Shown here one piece after another: positions 33,659 through 47,600 of a stretch of DNA of 64,000 nt. The DNA is from Triops longicaudatus (lineage: Eukaryota; Arthropoda; Branchiopoda; Notostraca; Triopsidae): the NCBI GenBank assembly GCA_022885665.1, contig JAGQDJ010000100.1, positions 17,501 through 81,500 of the forward strand, in the 5' to 3' direction. Below the pieces are notes generated by a model that was not told the DNA's origin, searched no databases, and saw only the letters and a program-made list of their open reading frames with translations. Made by a program: the position numbers and the translations under genes. The stretch's first letter is position 1. Each line of letters begins with the position of its first letter.

Positions 33659-35289
33659 ATGTCTGTTCTCATCAGAATCACACCCTGTCAACTGAAAGTT
33701 ATCAAAAATTGCAGGAAAACGCATATAAAATGCCTAAGTACTCAAACTAATTCGGACAATCTCAAGATAAATTTCTTTGATAAGGTTCCAGAACCAGCCA
33801 TCAACTGGGATTACATTCTCAACCCTGCCAATACCTCCACCATAGCCTATAACATCCAAAACCGGAAAGGTGTAGGAGATATATTTAAAATCCTCCGATT
33901 ACATAAAGAATACGAGTCATCTTCTCTTAAAAGTCCAGAGCTGCATCAAGAACTCGTTAACGAAGCACTAAAACTGCCAAACTCGTCCCACCCGGCTGTC
34001 CAATCTTACGGTGAAGATCCCCGTGTAGTCAAATACATCAGTGAAAAACGGAATTACGATTTCAAAGTGTTGGATTTTCAAGATATATCCAAACATTTAC
34101 ATGGCGTTCGGACCGAAAATTTAGGCTTAATTACTGGCCATCGCAGTTATTACCTTATTGGACAGTTAGCTGAGTTGGAACAAGCCTTGATACATTATAC
34201 AGTTGACAGAATGTTAAGCAAAGGCTTCGAATTGTACACTGTCCCTGACTTACTCCATCCTGACGTCATTGAATCATGCGGCATGAACACGAAGGGAGAA
34301 CGAAACCAGGTGTACCGGCTCGAACCTTCGCTTTACGGCGATGTCTGCCTCTCCGGGACGGCAGAAATGGCTCTAGCTTCGTACCATATGAACGAAACGC
34401 TAGATATTAACGATTTACCAGAAAAAATGGTCGCAGTCAGCCGATGCTACCGCGCCGAAACGTCGCGAATTGCTGAAGAAAGAGGCATCTATCGGTAGAA
34501 ATACGAGACTACGTTCCTTAATTTCTACAAGCTCAAAATTTCTGCTTGTCAAATAGATTAATTCTAGCATATTTTAATTACTCATTGATCTTTGTGTGTA
34601 ACGCAACATTTTATTATTTATTACTTTTTCAAAAAAAATATTTTTTTATACTTACTATTTATTATTTTTAATTTGTTAGTATTTTTATTTGTTTGACTTT
34701 TTTCGGGCATTTACTTGTTTTTTATTTGTTTGACTTTTTTCGGGTATTTACTTATTTTTCATTCTATTTCTATAGAGTGCATCAATTCACCAAAGTGGAA
34801 ATGTTCGGCGTGACTGCAAACGAGACAGGAACCGAGAGCGAAAGCTTATTAAACGAGTTTGTGGAGATTCAGTGCGAACTTTTTTCTGCGTTAGGCCTTC
34901 ATTTCCAAATACTGGATATGCCCTTGCACGAATTGGGCGCACCGGCTCACCGGAAGTACGACCTTGAAGCGTGGATGCCGGGAATGGGCAAATTTGGTGA
35001 AATTTCCAGCGCGAGCAATTGTACCGATTATCAGTCACGACGCTTAGGCATTCGTTACAGAGACCGCGACAATCATCTCAAATTCGTGCACACAGTAAAC
35101 GGCACGGCGTGCGCCATTCCTCGCATGCTTATTGCCATACTAGAAACTTTCCAACAAAAAAACAAAAACGTAGTCATCCCAGAAGTTTTACGGCCGTACA
35201 TGTTTAACTCAGCCGAATTAACGCCTCCAAAGAATCCCCTAAAATTCCAGTACACTAAAAAGAACTTTAATCCACTTGCCAATAATTAG
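33659..35289 (+). CDS. SARS2: Mitochondrial seryl-tRNA synthetase
   Basis: Class II aminoacyl-tRNA synthetase charging mitochondrial tRNA-Ser. Two exons, 33659-34494 and 34776-35289; 449 aa (human 518). The N-terminus (SVLIRITPCQLKVIKNCRK) is basic and hydrophobic as in matrix presequences. Catalytic core matches human SARS2: GHRSYYL, LSGTAEMALASY (TxE motif), motif 2 CYRAET … RGIYRVHQFTKVEMFGVT, serine-binding SASNCTDYQSRRL, motif 3 FVHTVNGTACAIPRMLIAIL and VIPEVLRPYM. Active-site Arg, Glu and TxE residues are present, so this is the active enzyme rather than the insect paralogue SLIMP. The tRNA-binding arm between residues about 60 and 150 looks shorter than usual. The intron has a 37-bp tandem duplication at 34691-34764. 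Confidence 0.94.
34684..34764 (+). repeat. 37-bp tandem duplication in the SARS2 intron
   Basis: GTTTGACTTTTTTCGGG followed by CATTTACTTG/TATTTACTTA repeats at 34691 and 34728 with few changes. It sits just upstream of the acceptor (34774-34775) and supplies a pyrimidine-rich tract. Confidence 0.7.
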
Positions 35290-35636
35290 AAACCAATTTG
35301 TTCAGAAACTGTAATTTTTTGTCAGTTTGTAGGAAATACAGTAACATAAAAAGAAACATACATTCATTTATCCACAGCATTTTTCTTTGTTTACAATGGA
35401 AAGTGAAAATCGTACATCAATTACCCAAAACAACTTCGTATAGCACCCACAGCAAGACACAAAAAAATCAAACTTCCTATCAGCAGAGTCCTTTGGGTTA
35501 AATTAGGGTCGTGGAACTTTGCTTAAAGGGAGCTAAAAAGGTTTCTAACTTCTTTTTCTCGTCAATCAGTTTCACTTATCACAGTCATCCTTCGTCAGTA
35601 TAAAGAAAAATGTTTAGTTTTGTTTTATTTTCGTAT
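35290..35636. other. Convergent spacer between SARS2 and the SEA-mucin gene
   Basis: About 350 bp without ORFs of note. TTTATT at 35624-35629 gives a minus-strand AATAAA only 8 nt after the SEA-mucin stop, an unusually short 3' UTR unless a more distal signal is used. Confidence 0.5.
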
Positions 35637-38600
35637 CTAAAAATCGTTGTCGTAATCTAACGGCTTTTTACGACCATAATAACCCATGCTGGATGAACTA
35701 TAGCGGCCCGAACCGACACCTGGTCGCCCGAGGGAATATTGGCTACTGTACTGCTGACCATTCCAGTCCGTTTTCCAGTTTTCTTGCAAAGAGGGACGGA
35801 AGTTGGAATAACCACGCACGGCAGCCACAGATGCAGGTCGCGGAAGCTGACGAGTCTACAAAATGCAAATGAATTCTAATTAGTTAATGCAACATCGCTA
35901 CTGACGGGTACCAAATACGCAAAAAAGACGCCTACAAAATATTCACTGGTTGTTTGACGTTTACAAGACACTTAAAAAATGTTAAAAGATGCTTAACGAG
36001 CGCATGTACCACTAGGGTCAATATAATCAGTTTTGTATACAATCTACGAGCACATGACGAAAATGGCGCTCACGACAACAATGAATGTAGAAAAACGATT
36101 TTAAATTTTTCCGTTTTTTGGAACTTTGTCGTTAATTTTTTATTTGCAAGCGCTGGTATACTGAAGCGTAAACTTACTCGTGAAGTGGTTGAGGGTGGTT
36201 TACGGCTAACGTATGGGGGTTCGTCCCATCCGTCGTTGGTATCGTAGAATTCATCTGCTCCTACGTTCACGATACCTTGGGACATATGACTACGGTTGAG
36301 TTCATTGAGCATTTCATCAGTCAGGGGAATATTCTTCGATTTCTTCATGTTATTCTTTCGCCGTCGTACCAACTACACAAAAATAAAAGATTAATTCATT
36401 TTTATTCGTTACTATTCTCAGTGTAACATTAATGCATTCATTCATGTTAATCTTAAAGCATTCTTGGCGCTTCATTATCGAAATACCACAGAAAACAGGA
36501 TAATTTATATAAGCTACTGCAGCAATTTTTCAGTGTAATAATACAGAGGAATAGGCGTAGAGTTAAGAAGAACTTACAACAGTGGTGCCGAAAGCTATCA
36601 CAAACATCAAGGAAGCAAAGCCTACAGCAGCTGCAGTGATGACCCATTCACTGATGCCTCCTCCTTGGCCATCAGCTCGCCTATCTCCGCTTTGATCCAC
36701 GATAGGTGCCGACACTGCAAAAGAATGACGCAACAAAGTTCCAGTTTAGCACGCTGATTTCTAATTAAGCTTGCGTTTATGTTTTCGGCTTTACCAATGA
36801 AATCTGTCGAGTGCTCATCCACCGTGAATGCTCCAATCTTGAGCTCTCCCTCGGACTTGGTTAACCCAGCGTGGAAAGAGTTGCGGATTTCGGCCGTGTC
36901 CAGCTCAACCGTGTCATTCAACAACAAGTAGTAATCCACTAACACACTGCCTCGGCTAAAACCTTCAATAATGACGCGGTCAAACTTGGACGCCAAGGCT
37001 CCTTTGCGGTACACTTCGTTCAACTGTTTTAAATGAAACATAAAACGTCAGTTGAGCGACCAAATCCATGCGTAACAAATGTATAATAAAATAAAATTAC
37101 GTTGTCTTCCATGGTATTGCGCAAACGACGCCATTCTCTCGTATTCGGGTCAGACAACTCTGGCACCCATTCGATACCGTTGACTAATCGGACAGTAGCC
37201 AACAATCGACAGCTAGAGCCGCAAACCCCCGGAGTGGTAATTCTAGGCGTGGTCGTCGTTGTAGTCGTCGTGGTGGTCGTCGTAGTGGTCGTTGTAGGTT
37301 CGGCCGTTACCACGACCTTTTCTTCAAAGGCTTTAGGTGTCGTACTAGAAGTCGGGTAGCCGGTAAATTCCGTCGAAACTCTGGAAAGTTAATTAACAAA
37401 TGTAAATACCACAAATTTCAAAATACATTCTAACATTTAAATATCTAATAACAATTTTAATGTCTAATAAGTATGAAAAGCGAATCCGCAAATTAACACG
37501 CGGAAAACGCGAATAAATACAAGAAAAAAAAAATAAAAAAAGAATAAATAAAACCGAAGTAAATAAAAAATAAAAATAAGCGACAAATAAGCAAAATATA
37601 AAAAAGTGGTAAATATAAGGTGAAAGGGATACGATTCAAGAATAATAAAGCAAATAAAAAATTAACAATGCTATTGAAAGAAATTTAAGAAATTTGGGGA
37701 GTAACGAGATCGTTTCTTATGCAAAGTGACAAGACAATTAGAGTGAATTTCCTGACAGTCATCTGAAGAGAACGTGTTTCCATCATTGCGCTTTCTATTG
37801 TCTTTCCGAAAAAAATGTCCGGAAAAAAGAAAACTGGTATAACTACTGCTAGAATACCAAAATAAAAATTTTGAGCGCCTGAGGCAACTAAGCGTCAATT
37901 AAGTAAAAAAAAAAATCGGAGTGAAATAGCGCTTTAATGGTCGTTCCAGGGCTGGATTTGCCTTGTCCCAATTTCCCAGACTAACTATTGAAGCGTGAAC
38001 GAGTTCCGCAGGAACACGGAATGTAACGGCAGTGTTGTGCATGGAGTTAAATGGGAGGCTCACCGCAACGTTGCTGCGGTTTGGTAGAAAGCGAAAGTAA
38101 ATATAACGGACTTTCATCACAATTCTCACAGCCTTGAACGAAAATGTCCCCAACTTTTTTTCACGTTTGGGAAGACCCCCTAACCTATGAATTCTCACAA
38201 AGACTTGTAACAAAACCAAGAATTCCTGCTTTTCCAGAAATAGATTTGGACATATGCTTCATTACTCCTTACAACTACCTAACATTGCTTTTTCGTCTGG
38301 AAAGGTGCCATTGATATTTTCTTTTACTGGTTTTCTCTTGCGTAAACAAAATTGCTATCGAGAAATGCAGTTTATCTTGAATAAAGAATACTGTTTTTAA
38401 AATAGCTATAATTTACTAAAATTTTTATACTCATCAAATAATTTCTCTGAAAATAAGGAAGTTCTTTTAAGATTTCAGAAGATTAGTAACTGTTGCGATA
38501 TAAAGCCTTAAATTAAGGAACGCGCCACCGCGGCGGCGTAGCGAAACTGTAATAGACGCCGCGGTTGTTTGTTTTTGTTAGCAGATTTACTTGGTAACAG

Positions 38601-41600
38601 AAGTGATAACTGCCGTGTGAAATTCGTAAACATTCTAAATTTCCGATAGTAACTTCAAGGTGATAGACTATTTTGCAACTTTAAGTGTTGAGTAGACGCC
38701 ATGCTGAGTTTTTTTTTTTTATTGACATAACCACCTCAAGGCAACACTGAGCAAAATATGCGACTAAATTCGCGCTGTTCAAGTGTGTAAAGCACGCTGT
38801 CATGCATGTATGCCGAAGGGCAACACTGTTGTCTGCAATTGCTTTGCTGTGAATTTTGCCAAGGCAGCACGTGCTCCAACGGAAATACCACACACCATAG
38901 CGGTAACAACAACAAAACCTGATTCTCGACACCAATTATTAAGCATTTAACAGACTTAAGCATTTAACTATCCGTAATTAATTGCTAAGAAGTATTTAGC
39001 ATTCAGTATTTAACAGATTATGAGATTTGTTAGAAAATAATAACTAGTTTACAAAAGAGAAGGATTGCTATTAGTGATTACTCCGCTAACAGTACAAATT
39101 GTAACGAGTCCTTAACACGTGAGGCAACACGGGATAGTGAAGGGCTGAAGTGTCATTGTTGCTTACCTGATGGGCCATCCCGTGCGGATTTCCAAGGCCG
39201 GATGCGTTGTCGTTTCGGCCTTGGGTTTAGTAGTCGTAGGTCGGGGGGTTCCGGGTTTTGTTGTTGGGAAAACCAACGCAAACTTCTTCGTCGTTGAATC
39301 ACCCTGGTCTCGGCCCGTCACTTCCGCCGGTGCGGGTGCCGCAGTGGTGGAAGTCTCGGCATTCAGCGCAGCTTGGAGACGGTAGTTCTTGAAACCGGCT
39401 GGCACAAGTCCCTTAATACTGTCGGTCGAACTTTCCAGCAACATGTCAAATAAGGATTTAGTGCCAGTAACCGGTGCCGAAGCGGTAGTGGTCTCTTTTT
39501 CCTCAGTCGGCATTTTGAATCCTGGCGGCAAAAGGTCACTTGGGAGTTCAAAGTGTAATGTTGGCAACAATGACGGATTAGCACTAGTGCTGCTGGGAGT
39601 TCCGGCAGTGGTAGAGACAGTAGGCGTTGTTGTAGTTGTACTAGCTTCGGTGGACGATTCGTTAGGGTGTAACCATTTATTGAAGAAATTGAAGCTCTTG
39701 ATGGGTTTGACCACAGCTGGCAGTTTGTGAGTCACAGTTGCAGTGGTTGGGCTAGAGGTGCTGGTAGGGACGGTTTCTTGGGTAGTGGTGGTAGTCGTAC
39801 TCTCCGTGGAGGTGGAGTGATCACCAGCGGGCGAGTCTTTGGTCTTGTTGTTGGACATCATAAGCGGGCCGTTGGCAAACAAATTACTAGAGAGCTTGGA
39901 CTCGATGTCATCGAACGCTTCCAAGTTATGGAAACTCGATTCAGGTGACTCGGGCCCGTCTTCGGTCTCGTGGGTCTTGTGGGGTTTCTCATGGGGCATC
40001 AGAGACTGTTTTGTGGCGGACGAGGCGATTGCTTTACTTTGACGCTCGCTGGACTCAGAGGTCGTTCGCGTGGGGTCAGTAGGGTGAGGGCTGGTGGGAG
40101 CGTTGGCAGCAGAGGCACGGGGCGACTGGAAATCGGGCAAAATGACGGGTGTGTTCTTCTCGTGCTTGATTTGAGAAGCGTCAACAATGCGGGGTTGTTC
40201 CAAGACATGGGCTTCTTCAGCCAACGGAGAAGATTCTGTGACGTCATCCCTGGCTTTGGTGGAGAAGGATGCGGAAACGCTACTCACCATCTTGGAAATG
40301 GTGATTTCCTTAGGAGAAGGTAGGGAAGGTTCCGTAGCGACGGAAATCGCAGTTTGAACCGAGACAGATACTTCTGCACTTGACTCAGTTGCGAGATTCA
40401 AAGGATCGACTTCTACGATGGCGTGGGTGTCGTCATGGTGCATTTCTTCGGCGGAATCGGCAGTATTAGCTGGAGATTCGGGTTCTAGAGGATGGATTTC
40501 TTCAATGATCTCTGTGGCAATCACATAGTCTTCGTATTGGAAATCGGAATCGGATATGTCTGATACGGTATTGCTGGTTTCAGAGTGAGACTCTGCAGCT
40601 GGAGGGGACGATGAGGGTGATGAGGGCTCAGGTTCGGAGTGGGAATCGGGTGTGTGGCTTACAGGAATCACTGGTTCAGGGGTGTTACTAACTGGAACTA
40701 CGGATTCGGCAGGAGGATGGGCAGTTTCTACTGTGTCGACAATTTCTGATTCTGGATTATCAGAACTGGGGGAGCGTACTGATTCAGATTCCGTGTGGGC
40801 AGTGTTCTCTTGTTGATCAACTGGCTCGTTTTCAAGAGTTTCAAAGCTTGTAGGTTCATCAACCGCTTCGATGGGGGATTCTGGAGATTGTGGGTGAGAT
40901 TCCGTGTCAAGAATTTCGATACTCGAATGATCCAACTGTTCAGGAGCTGACAGTTCTTCTAGAGTCTCGGATTGCACCAAAGTCGGCAGTTCTGGTGCCG
41001 GCGGAGATTCTTGGTTGTGAACATTAACAGGAACCACTGACTCTGGTGCCTCACTTGGCGATTCATGAGCAAGACCTATTTCTGCCGACTCGAAAGTCAC
41101 CGGATTGGCAGATTCCGGGACGGAATCCTCCACTTCTGCGGCAGAATCATCTAAGAAGGACTCTGGTTCAGAAACTTCAGAGTTTGCAGGGTTCACGGAT
41201 TCAGGTACCGCACTTTCGACCTCGGTGTCACCAAAGTTTTCTGGAACATTGGGCTCCTCTACTGGCAGCTCATCTTCAGAATTTGAAAGGTTTTCTACAC
41301 CAACCTCACTGCTCGTTGATGGAGCTTGAGGTTGCGGCTCGAAGCGTTCAAGAGGGATCCTGTTTTCGGCCTTCTTGTCGACAATGTTCGCCTCCGGCTC
41401 TCTCACCGGCAATCGCAAAAGGGGACGATTCGCCACCGGCACTTTGAGCCGATTTGGTTGAATTTCCACTTTAGGTGGTTCCACCTCAGGTTCTTCTACC
41501 AATCTCTGGAAATTAAACCTCGGCCTCTGGAACCGTGGAGGTGGCAGTTGAGTCGTAGGGCGGAAACGGGTCAAAGGTTGGGACGAGCTACGTGTCTCGG

Positions 41601-44600
41601 GTTGTCGTACCAATTCGGGCAATAATCCGTCGAAGTCCTCAAAGTCAGACGGCTGGATAGGCGGATGAGGGGTTGTTGTGGTGGTAGTAGTAGTAGTGGT
41701 CAAGGTTGTGGTGGTTGTCGTGGTAGAAGGAGGTTGGGGTTTTACTCGCGGTAGATCCGAAATTGGAGTAAACTCAAAGTCATTAGGAGTGAACCGCGCC
41801 GCTCCCCTAAACGGTTGATTCGTGGTCGGCGGTTGCGGTACCCTTCGGTTGTTTTCGTTCTCGGGCTCAAATCTTGTAGCGCCGAACGGTCGCTGATTTG
41901 CCGCAGGCTGAGCAGGTCGTGACGCGCCAGTTAGCTGCCGACTACCTCGCGAATCGTCTGGGTTGAGAAACGGGTTCGAAGTGAAAGGGTTCTCGGGAGC
42001 GCGCTGAGGTTGCTGAGCTGGGACGCGTTGAGTGGGTTGAGGAGGTTGGGAGAATGGTGACCTTTGGGGTTGAGGCTGCGTTTGAACTTGAGGCTGGGGT
42101 TGCAGCTGGGGCTGAGGCTGGAACTGAGGTTGAGGCTGACGTTGGGGTTGTGGCTGGGGTTGCGATTGAGATGGAGAAACATTGCGTAACGGAGCAGGTT
42201 GAGCTTGGGGTTGAGTTTGGAGTTGTTGCGGGGGTTGGGGGAAGCCGGGGATACTGAACTGGGTAGAAAAGGGTTGGCCAGGGAAGGCACGGAACCGGTC
42301 TTGTTCTTCAGGCGTGGGGAGTTGGGGGCGGAAGGGGAAGTTGCTAGGAGGTCGTTGAGTTCCGAAAAGGGTGAACTGTTGAAAGGATTGAGGTGGTTGA
42401 GGCTGTTGTCGCTGAAACTGTTGAAGCGGGTCGAAGGATTGGAACCGAATTGGCACGCGATTAGGATCTGGGAGAAAATTCAAAGAAAAAGAGTTTTAAT
42501 TAGTACACCAGCCAAGATTTCGTTGTCAAGCAAGATCGTTATTGCTAAGATGTAACGGAGCGTTTGGAATAAAAAGATCCAAGGAGAAAGCTTTGTCAGA
42601 TCCAGTTTGGGTGACTTTCGTGTGCACGAAAGCGTTCTTAATTCGTGAAAACGCTGTAAAACTCACTCCAAACCAATGTATAGTCCCTTTTCAGAATGCA
42701 TGTTTCAAACAAGTTGTTAACGTTGGCACTCACATTTTTCGTGAATGAAAGCTTTGAAAATTCGGGGTTATTAATGTGTCTCATAAGTTGTGAAGCAACA
42801 TTACATGCCGAAACACGGTATTTAGTACCAGAATTTCTTAGCCACTGGGAAATAGCGTTACAAAGGTTAATAATGAGTAGTTGAGTAGTGTGTAACGGTG
42901 GCAGTGTGTTGCGATGATAAGGTAGTGACCAACGTGTTGTAATCTGTAAGGGCCCGGCACAGGGCTGAGTTATCCCCTATATCCCCATCGAATACACGCA
43001 TATTCCGCAAGCAGACCGTTTCCCTATGAACCCGACGTGCTAAAATCGTCCCCACGACGAAACAGTGCGTCACAATTTGATTAAATTGTACATTGTAGAT
43101 TTAATACAAGATTTGACTACTGAGCTCTTCAATGATTTATTTTTAATTAGCTTCACATAGCTTTAATTAGTTTAATTGGTAATTTCCATTAGTTTCACAT
43201 ATTTGTGTCGAAATCTCACTTTCTACGATTTCCTTTTCTTCCTTGATAGTTCCAAATGATTAGTATAATCGAAAAACTCATCGTATTTCTTTTGCTTCAC
43301 TGAAAACTCCCTTTCAACAATTAGAAAGGCTTGTAACCCAAAGTCTGTCTTGTCTGCATTTGTTTCGAACGGCTAGTAAATTGCAAAACCTGTTCGGCCG
43401 GTTTTGGCACATCTTGGAAGCGTTTTCACTTCTGTTGTGACTGTATCCCCTTTGGGTGGAAGCGAAAAACAAGCATTGAAAGTTTCACTGGAAACATGGA
43501 TGTAAATATGACTTATTCACGCGCGAGGTTGTTTACGTGCCGTGAGGTCCCGGTCCTGGTACTTCTATTGGCGGAGGGGAAACAGTGGATTAGACACAGT
43601 TTGAAAAGGGTCAGTTGTTCAATCAGGTCAAGGAAAACGGAAAAGGATCTTCAGTTGAAAACTGGAGGAAGAAAAGTGAAAAATGTATGCCGTAGACATC
43701 CTTTTGGCAACCCCTCTCCTTATTGTGTCCGGGTAAAAGGTACTAACTGCTTTCCCAAGGTCGTACCGCAATGTACCAACTAGAGCAGCACCAGTTCGGC
43801 AACTGCTCCCGTAAAAACGCTTCGTTTGATGCATCTCATTAATATAGCCAAGGATAACAACAAACTACTTCGTTATTCTTAGCTTCTGATTTCTTCAGTA
43901 TGTATACTTCGCACTTCTTTCACAGGCAAAAACGCAGGAAAAGGCGGTCAATTAAAAACTTGAAGGTCTGCTGTTGAAAGCGCGAGTAATTTTCATTCTA
44001 TGGCGCGATATACACCATGACATTCACCCTCCCCAGGCGGTGATGTCACCATCAACAATTATAAACGCACCCTTTTATACTGTGAAATGCATAAAATGCG
44101 GACAAAAGCTCCACACCTTTCCTTTTCCTATTATTGCAACTTGGCAACGTCTGTTTTCGTGAAGTTTTTCAATGCCACTCACGACCGACCATTCGATGTG
44201 CATTACTGTTCTTGTAGTTGTTAAAAGGCGAAACTTTTACATTTGTGTTGAAAAGATGAGTTCCTTGTAAAGTCAAGTTTACACAACTTGATACTTTCCC
44301 TTCTATTTTACACTAGCCGGCGGTATTGAAAGACATGAAAGAAAAAGAACCAAGGTGAGCATATAACGAGGCTATATACCGTAGAAATTGAAGGGAATAA
44401 AATATTAAAATAATAACAAAATTATTTCGTCTGTTTTCCTACACTGATAGTGACACTACAGACAGGTTTGCTAAAAAGATCACTAGAAGCACTACTGATG
44501 TAGCAGAACAACATTTAGTAACAAAGCATTTAGAAGCACAACTTTTTAGTAAGAATTGCACAATTGATCATAATTAGTAAACTATGCACTTTATTCTGGA

Positions 44601-47600
44601 CTACTGCTTAATATCAATTCACTTGAATATTAACCTAACAGTGTACAGCAATAAATATAATATGAAATGAACCACGCGCAAGAGTGAATTAAAATAAAAT
44701 AAAGAGAAGTTTTAGCAAATTTACATCCTGTTGCTGTGTTAATTAATTTGAAAAATCGAGACTTTACTATCTTCCACGAAACCTCTTCTTTTATCTCGTT
44801 GTGTTGACACTCTTGTACTGGCGTGTCGTACGTGCCAATGACAGAGCGTTAGCACGGAACACCTGAAATCCAATGATGTCAGCATTGAATTCCTCAAATT
44901 TTTGTTTCTGGCAAGATTCACTGTTGTTTCTTTCGGCTTCTGCAATTACGGATGATCTCAGCGATTCTAAAATCTGACCATCGTATACAACGTGTCATCG
45001 ATGACGTGATTTTTAAATGAAAATAAAAGTCATCTTGAGCATGTAAAGTTATGTGTACACTGGGGATCTACTGTTAACCGTTATAATAGTATAGCACAAA
45101 GTTCTTTGAACCTCTAGGAACAATAGCGAAATTCACCAATCCTTGATTGCGTGTCTCACGGTGAAAAAAAAAATCGTGAGAAGAAGTGCGCATCTTGCGC
45201 AAGGAGTTCGTTGTCCTGCTCGAAAGCTACGAGAAATTTTGCGGTGATTATTGTCTTTCCAAGATCCTTCGGGGTCTTTTGCCATGCTTTGCCCTTTCCT
45301 TATCTCCCTCCTGCGCAAGTTCACTAATTGTTGAACAATTACCGCCTCTAAAGGTCAGTTTAACGGTACTGTACGTGAACATTTACATGAGGTGAATTCC
45401 CCTAAGACGTCAACATATAAACGTCCACACAACGTCAGGTGGACATAAGCTTCTTACGTTACAAAATACCGCTACTTACACCGAAATCATGCTTTAAATC
45501 CTGCAAATACGGAGTACACATATATTACTTTCAGCTGTGCTAATGCTTAAGAAGAGAAAACTGCCCCAAAGTTGTGTTTATACACTCAGTCATGCATGTC
45601 ACGTGACTAACCGTTATCGAAAGTTGCTGCGTTACATAAACGCCACCTACAATTAACGCCACGCCGCCTCATTGGTAATCTGTCACAATTTTTACTTTCT
45701 TTCACCACAAAACCTCTAGATATCTTTTTACGCATGCGTTACCCGAAATTGGTACAAACCCATGGAAAGATCTCGGTTTCTAAATGCAAATTAAGCTCCA
45801 ATTGACCCTAAGCCATTTTGTCCCGCGGCAAGAAGATGGAGCTAATAGCAATCCGCGAAACGCTAATAACAGCGTACACAATGCACCAGTCTTCCCAAAC
45901 TTTCTCTTTTGTCTACAAAATTTGTCTGTGCTTTCCGTAATCTCGCTTTTCATGCAACCAACCGCGGAAAAAAAGCTTAAAAAATAAAGAAGAAAATAGA
46001 CAAAGAACTCTTCCTATTCTTTTGCTTCCTGAAAGATTTTCTTTTTATGAAACGAAGGAAAAGAAAGTATTAGAAGCCAAGCGAGTAGTCGATGCACAGC
46101 CTAAAAAGCCGCTACACAGTTAATTAAAATTAAAAGAAAAAATGATTTTGGTAGAGCTGAAAAATAGGATCGGCTCCTATGACCAACGCCCGTCACGACT
46201 ACCCTATTACGAACGATAAGTGAAAGTCCAAGCTTGAAGAACTCGGGCACATTCCAGGGCTCATTAAGTACACAACTCTAGGCCGATCCAGTATATCATA
46301 TTAGAACCCCTACACGAAGTAACACAAGAGACCCCTCAAGCCCCCACACCCACCTAAAACGATTTAGAAAAAAAAAAGAAGTGGTTGAGTCATTACGGGG
46401 AGAGCTGAACTAGCCAGGTGCACTAACCACGCCCTTTGCACACGAAAGTAGTGCATGTGATTTTTAACCTCGGACCCTTAAATCTTATCAAAATTCTATC
46501 CAATTTGAAGACTTTTTGCAAATGTATCCGAAAATTTCAGAATATAATAACTTTTCTAATCTTTCTCTACTTCTATAATATATTTTCTATGATTTTTCTA
46601 TACTCTAATAAATTACAAAATTTCTTAATTTCATAAACCTCTATTTTTTAAGAAATTGTGTATCGGAGTAAGGAACAAATTGGAACATATTAAAAACTGT
46701 TGAAGTAAAATAACTTTTAATCACTATTTCACAACAATGAAAGTCCCGTTAAAACGATATTGTACTGATTGCATTGTATTCTGGTGTATTGTGTTCTATG
46801 TAACATTCACTGAATCACATTGATTGAGTTTCATTGACTGAATGGAAACTGTACAGGTTTTTCGGATGTTTCACATTCTCGTGAATTATGAAATTCGATA
46901 ATGGAACGGAAATTCGAGGAAGAAAATCAAGTTTTTTATATGAATTTTTTGTAAGAACGTTATGGAGAACAAATTGGTTGGGAACTGAAAGTTAATGCGA
47001 AAGAGGTTTCTAATTTGCCAATTTCAGGAATGTCAGCTATACCCTGTACTTTTCGAGCAAAAAAGTTTTCCACTCCATTTTGCAGATTGCACGAACTTCT
47101 TTCATTCAAGGGAAAATTCCGGTGAAATGTTTCAAATTGAACGACTTCAACCGGTTTTCGTTGTTGCGTTGTCATAAAAACAAAAACTAATCACCATCGA
47201 ATGGAAAGTACGATGCTCTAAAACAGCTAAAACACTTGTTTAAATCTTGAGATCGCTCTCCTAAACTTTCAAACAATGTTTCTTATTTACGAGCGTAGAG
47301 AAGGGAGCAAAATTAAAAAAACAATAAACCAAGAAAAATAACAAACAACATAAGAAAAAGAACGCCAAATAAAGGAAATATGTTACAAAGAAAACCCAAT
47401 AAGCAAAATACCGGAAGAACTGTAAAATTTTTTTAAAAAACCAGTAAAAATAAAAAGAAAAAATAATAACATTGGTAAAGGGCAGTGGATGAAAGTCTAT
47501 GTTGTAATCTTTTGGAAAAACGTTCAAAATAAATTAAGATGCATAATAAACAATGACGTTGTTTATAAGAAAGACTGAAAATTTTCTTTGTGGTCTTCTC

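Noticed and set aside
39170..42555. Many plus-strand ORFs of 70-133 codons opposite the giant SEA-mucin exon
   Set aside because: Low-complexity shadows of a Pro/Gln/Glu-rich coding exon.
43496..43783. 95-codon plus-strand ORF in the large intron
   Set aside because: No signal peptide, domain or nearby splice-compatible exon; length is within chance expectation for the region.
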